64,000 bases of DNA from Ammoniphilus sp. YIM 78166 (GTDB lineage: Bacteria; Bacillota; Bacilli; Aneurinibacillales; RAOX-1). Each line of letters starts with the position of its first letter. Positions within the stretch are counted from its first letter, which is position 1. Positions 61,858 to 64,000 of this stretch are shown in pieces. A program made the position numbers and the translations under genes. The DNA lies in assembly GCF_004522215.1 (NCBI RefSeq), contig NZ_SDLR01000002.1, positions 744,001 through 808,000 on the forward strand, given 5' to 3'. The notes below the pieces were generated by a model, which had not been told where the DNA came from, ran no database searches, and was given only the letters and a program-made list of their open reading frames with translations.

Positions 61858-62948
61858 CTCACAACGCCTCCTTTGGAAGTTAAGAATTCGATAAGAGGAT
61901 ACAAGCTTCTGGGTTGAGTGGATTGCTTGTAAGCTCTTATGTTACCCTGAAGAATATGAAGTTGTTGGGGATTGCTAATGACTTCTTTCAATGTGAGCCA
62001 GAATGAAGATGATAAGGGCTGCATGGCCAATCCTTGCTGCAAGAGAAACTGCACATTTTCGGCTTCTTGACCCGAAAGGCTGGGTCCAAGGATAATAGGA
62101 AGCTCTTTTTGAATAGCCTCAGAACAGGTAACTCCGCCCGCCTTGGTAATGATGAGATCGGCAGCATCCATTAGCAAAGAAATATCCTCTGTGTATTTAA
62201 AGAGCCTTACATAGTCCAACCCGCCTAAGCTGGTGGACAAGGATCCAAAAAGTTCATCATTGTGGCCTGCTACAAAAATCCATTGAATAGAAGGGTCCTT
62301 AGGAATATTGTGGATCCAATTCATTTTTTTATGAATGCCTTGACTGCCGCCCATCCATAAGGCGACGGGTCGATTCGCATCCAGGTTGAGGATAGATCGA
62401 GCTTCTTTCTTATTAGACTTCAGGTGAAAGGCGGGCATCACAGGAATTCCTGTGGGCAAGGTACAGTGCTGCCTGCTTATCCATTCTGGAATGCTCGTAC
62501 TTGGTGTACAGAGGATATCCCAGTCAGCCAACGACCAGCTAGGATGCACGTGGAAATCGGTCGTGACCCCGATGAGAGGGATGTTCACTCCCCTTTTCTT
62601 AAATGCGCTAATGGCTGCTGCTGGAAAAGGATGTGTTGCAATGATGATGTCTGGATTATGTTGCAGTAAAAGTACAGATAGTTTAGTAAAGTAAATTTTC
62701 TGATATATAAAGGGTATCACATTACTCTCAGAAAGTGAACTCGAATATAATTTTTTCCAGATCCACGGAGCTTTTTGAATGGTGAGCAAATAATTTTTGG
62801 TAAGCTGGCTAGTGAGTTTGGGGTGCAGAAAATAGCCCATTTCGTAAATAGAGCATTGCCACCCATTCAGGGAAGCTGCGACTGCTCTAGCCACTCGGGT
62901 ATGGCCGCCGCCAAAGGCTTCTGAAAGGATCAGTGCTTTTCCTCTCAT
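61854..62948 (-). CDS. MGDG-synthase/UgtP-type glycosyltransferase
   Basis: A 364-residue GT-B, family-28-like glycosyltransferase. N-terminal SEAFGGGHTRVARAVAAS is the MGDG-synthase acceptor-side signature (residues 8-25); C-terminal IITKAGGVTCSEAIQKELP is the nucleotide-sugar site. Relatives (UgtP/YpfP) make mono- or diglucosyldiacylglycerol; the exact acceptor is unknown. GAGGAGGGAT precedes the ATG. It is on the minus strand in the midst of plus-strand genes. Confidence 0.85.
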   Translation of the reverse strand: MRGKALILSEAFGGGHTRVARAVAASLNGWQCSIYEMGYFLHPKLTSQLTKNYLLTIQKAPWIWKKLYSSSLSESNVIPFIYQKIYFTKLSVLLLQHNPDIIIATHPFPAAAISAFKKRGVNIPLIGVTTDFHVHPSWSLADWDILCTPSTSIPEWISRQHCTLPTGIPVMPAFHLKSNKKEARSILNLDANRPVALWMGGSQGIHKKMNWIHNIPKDPSIQWIFVAGHNDELFGSLSTSLGGLDYVRLFKYTEDISLLMDAADLIITKAGGVTCSEAIQKELPIILGPSLSGQEAENVQFLLQQGLAMQPLSSSFWLTLKEVISNPQQLHILQGNIRAYKQSTQPRSLYPLIEFLTSKGGVVS

Positions 62949-63126
62949 CGGTATCCCTCCTCAAGAATCCAAGATAAGAAGATCCTTTGTACAAGTCTAT
63001 GTGCTCGGTTACATGCTTTATGATTCAGTTTAACAGGACGATGTGAAGCAAATGTTAATATTTTGTAATTTTAATCCAAAGGAAGGCAAAGGAAACAGGA
63101 AAGTATAATGAGCGGTTAAAATCATG

Positions 63127-63132
63127 TATAAT
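63127..63132 (+). promoter_or_regulatory. Possible -10 of the acidic-protein gene
   Basis: TATAAT at 63127-63132; no clear -35. If used, transcription starts near 63139, which favours ATG 63169 over 63145. Confidence 0.35.
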
Positions 63133-63168
63133 ATGGGAAGGGAAATGAAGAAGAGGGGTGCCGAACTG

Positions 63169-63399
63169 ATGACAAAAGACGAAATTTTACAATCCCTGAA
63201 AAGCAAAGGTCTTGAGGATATCATTGAACTGATTGAAGATGCGGAAAAAGGTGATCTCGAGGAGCTTGAGCTGGTTGAATCCATTGGACTCGTTCACGAT
63301 ACCCGGCTAAACGATGAAGTGCTTCAGCTGCTGCAAGATCTTGGCGTGGAGCTCATCTTTGTGACGGATGATGAAGAGGATGAGGAAGAAGAGGACTAG
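63169..63399 (+). CDS. Acidic protein resembling sigma-70 region 1.1
   Basis: A 76-residue acidic protein. The C-terminal part LNDEVLQLLQDLGVELIFVTDDEE recalls the end of region 1.1 of sigma-A (a helix, then GVEL-beta, then acidic residues), and the N-terminal MTKDEILQSLKSKG fits its first helix. It ends in a run of Glu/Asp. This likeness is by eye only. ATG 63169 follows AAGAGGGG. The 136-residue gene starts 21 nt later. Confidence 0.65.
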   Translation: MTKDEILQSLKSKGLEDIIELIEDAEKGDLEELELVESIGLVHDTRLNDEVLQLLQDLGVELIFVTDDEEDEEEED

Positions 63400-63419
63400 A
63401 CCAATCTGGGGGACAAGCC

Positions 63420-63830
63420 ATGAGCAATCTTGATGATCTTTTTATATGCACGAACCCAACGAGACGGGATGTTAAGAACATCTATAGCCAAGAGAAGTAT
63501 GCGCGCGGCGTGATTCTAAAGAACGGCGATGTAATCGTTTGGAATGGTGAGGTAATGCATAGCAAAGTGATGCCGTTCATGCCGGAGACAGGACTTCATT
63601 TTAGCATCTTCAATGATAAGCTTGAAGTTTGCTGGCAATTTGAAGCGTGGAAAGACGTTCAGGAAAAATTAAAGCAAGCCAAAAAGTATTTTGAAATCCT
63701 TCAGTATCCGATGGAAGGCTCAGTTGTTGTGGATACGATGTTTTATACCCACACGAAAAAAAAATTTCCTTCTATTCGTTATGCAGAGCTATTTGAAGAA
63801 GGATACGAATTAAAACCAATGGAAGACTAA
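63420..63830 (+). CDS. Hypothetical protein of 136 residues
   Basis: A soluble protein (MSNLDDLFICTNPTRRDVKN...) with mixed alpha/beta character, one His-rich stretch (FYTHTKKKFPSIRY) and no recognised motif. It follows the acidic protein gene closely (21-nt gap), so the two may form an operon. GGGGGACAAGCC is upstream. Family not recognised. Confidence 0.7.
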   Translation: MSNLDDLFICTNPTRRDVKNIYSQEKYARGVILKNGDVIVWNGEVMHSKVMPFMPETGLHFSIFNDKLEVCWQFEAWKDVQEKLKQAKKYFEILQYPMEGSVVVDTMFYTHTKKKFPSIRYAELFEEGYELKPMED

Positions 63831-63831
63831 A

Positions 63832-63886
63832 AAAAGGCTGTCGCCCCTGGTCGGTTATGATGACTAGGGCAGCAGCCTTTTCTTTT
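63832..63886. terminator. Bidirectional terminator
   Basis: AAAAGGCTG (63832-63840) and CAGCCTTTT (63873-63881) with inner GCCC/GGGC and GTC/GAC stems; T-runs are present on both sides, so it serves both the 136-residue gene and the minus-strand gene at the window end. Confidence 0.85.
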
Positions 63887-63888
63887 AA

Positions 63889-64000
63889 TCATACGGTACT
63901 TTTTACTTGGTCCTTCTTCACTGCTTTGGTTTCTTCAGCCAGAATGGCCGCTTGGGCAGCAGATACGATGGCTATAGGAACAAGATGAGGAACACAAGAT
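63889..64000 (-). CDS. Partial minus-strand gene (3' end only)
   Basis: Reading on the minus strand from the window edge, the frame ends with ...PHLVPIAIVSAAQAAILAEE then TKAVKKDQVKSTV and TGA (63889-63891). The visible part has an Ala/Ile-rich hydrophobic stretch and a Lys-rich tail. Its terminator lies just downstream. The 5' part lies outside the window and the family cannot be told. Confidence 0.5.
   Translation of the reverse strand, partial: SCVPHLVPIAIVSAAQAAILAEETKAVKKDQVKSTV

Overview
The window is a gene-dense, mostly plus-strand piece of chromosome from an endospore-forming Firmicute of the order Bacillales. The evidence is the set of sporulation genes (both dipicolinate synthase subunits, spoIIIE, spoVS, cotE, a YmxH-type PRC-barrel protein), strong AGGAGG ribosome sites, frequent TTG and GTG starts, and a gene order that follows Bacillus subtilis from ymxH to hfq. 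Several features differ from B. subtilis: rimO lies between the rodZ-like gene and pgsA, a DEAD-box helicase lies between cinA and recA, an amidoligase gene lies between cotE and mutS, and three plus-strand genes separate mutS from mutL. This suggests a Paenibacillaceae-like lineage (Brevibacillus, Ammoniphilus or Aneurinibacillus type), which is an inference only. There is no prophage, insertion sequence, rRNA, tRNA or CRISPR array.

1-16.6 kb: the spore lysine/dipicolinate branch (ymxH, dpaA, dpaB, asd, dapG, dapA), which makes the DPA precursor and oxidises it; then RNase J, the ClpP-like TepA, YlzJ, the DNA translocase SpoIIIE, an M16 peptidase pair, an SDR, YmfK and a RodZ-like protein. 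16.6-26.9 kb: rimO, pgsA, cinA, a DEAD-box helicase, recA, recX, RNase Y, ymdB and spoVS. 26.9-32.3 kb: a renal-type dipeptidase, the two-subunit 2-oxoacid:ferredoxin oxidoreductase, the MnmM-type methyltransferase and small proteins. 32.4-46.1 kb: RNA modification, coat and mismatch repair (miaB, ricA, cotE, amidoligase, mutS, SLH-3D protein, MBL hydrolase, mutL, RsmJ-like, miaA, hfq).

46.1-50.4 kb: a SAM-I (S-box) riboswitch controls metQ-metN-metI and a methionine-salvage type aminotransferase. 50.44-51.31 kb: a tandem array with 17 anchors spaced exactly 52 bp, mostly two alternating unit types (104-bp higher-order repeat), each unit able to fold into a hairpin. 51.4-61.5 kb: a small alarmone synthetase, ispG, a run of tightly spaced genes including a repeat-bearing C39-like protease and a cyclodeaminase, topB, NAD kinase and speH. 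61.5-64 kb: a candidate 65-nt sRNA with a cre-like site, a minus-strand glycolipid glycosyltransferase/HTH pair, two hypothetical genes and the 3' end of a minus-strand gene.

The most promising unusual items are (i) the ATP-grasp-like plus amidoligase fusion beside cotE, with a duplicated mother-cell promoter before cotE; (ii) the 52-bp hairpin array; (iii) the short promoter-to-terminator sRNA candidate; (iv) small repeated CGGA-N5-TCCG inverted repeats before recA and after hfq; and (v) two small minus-strand genes with excellent ribosome sites that length-filtered gene calling may miss.
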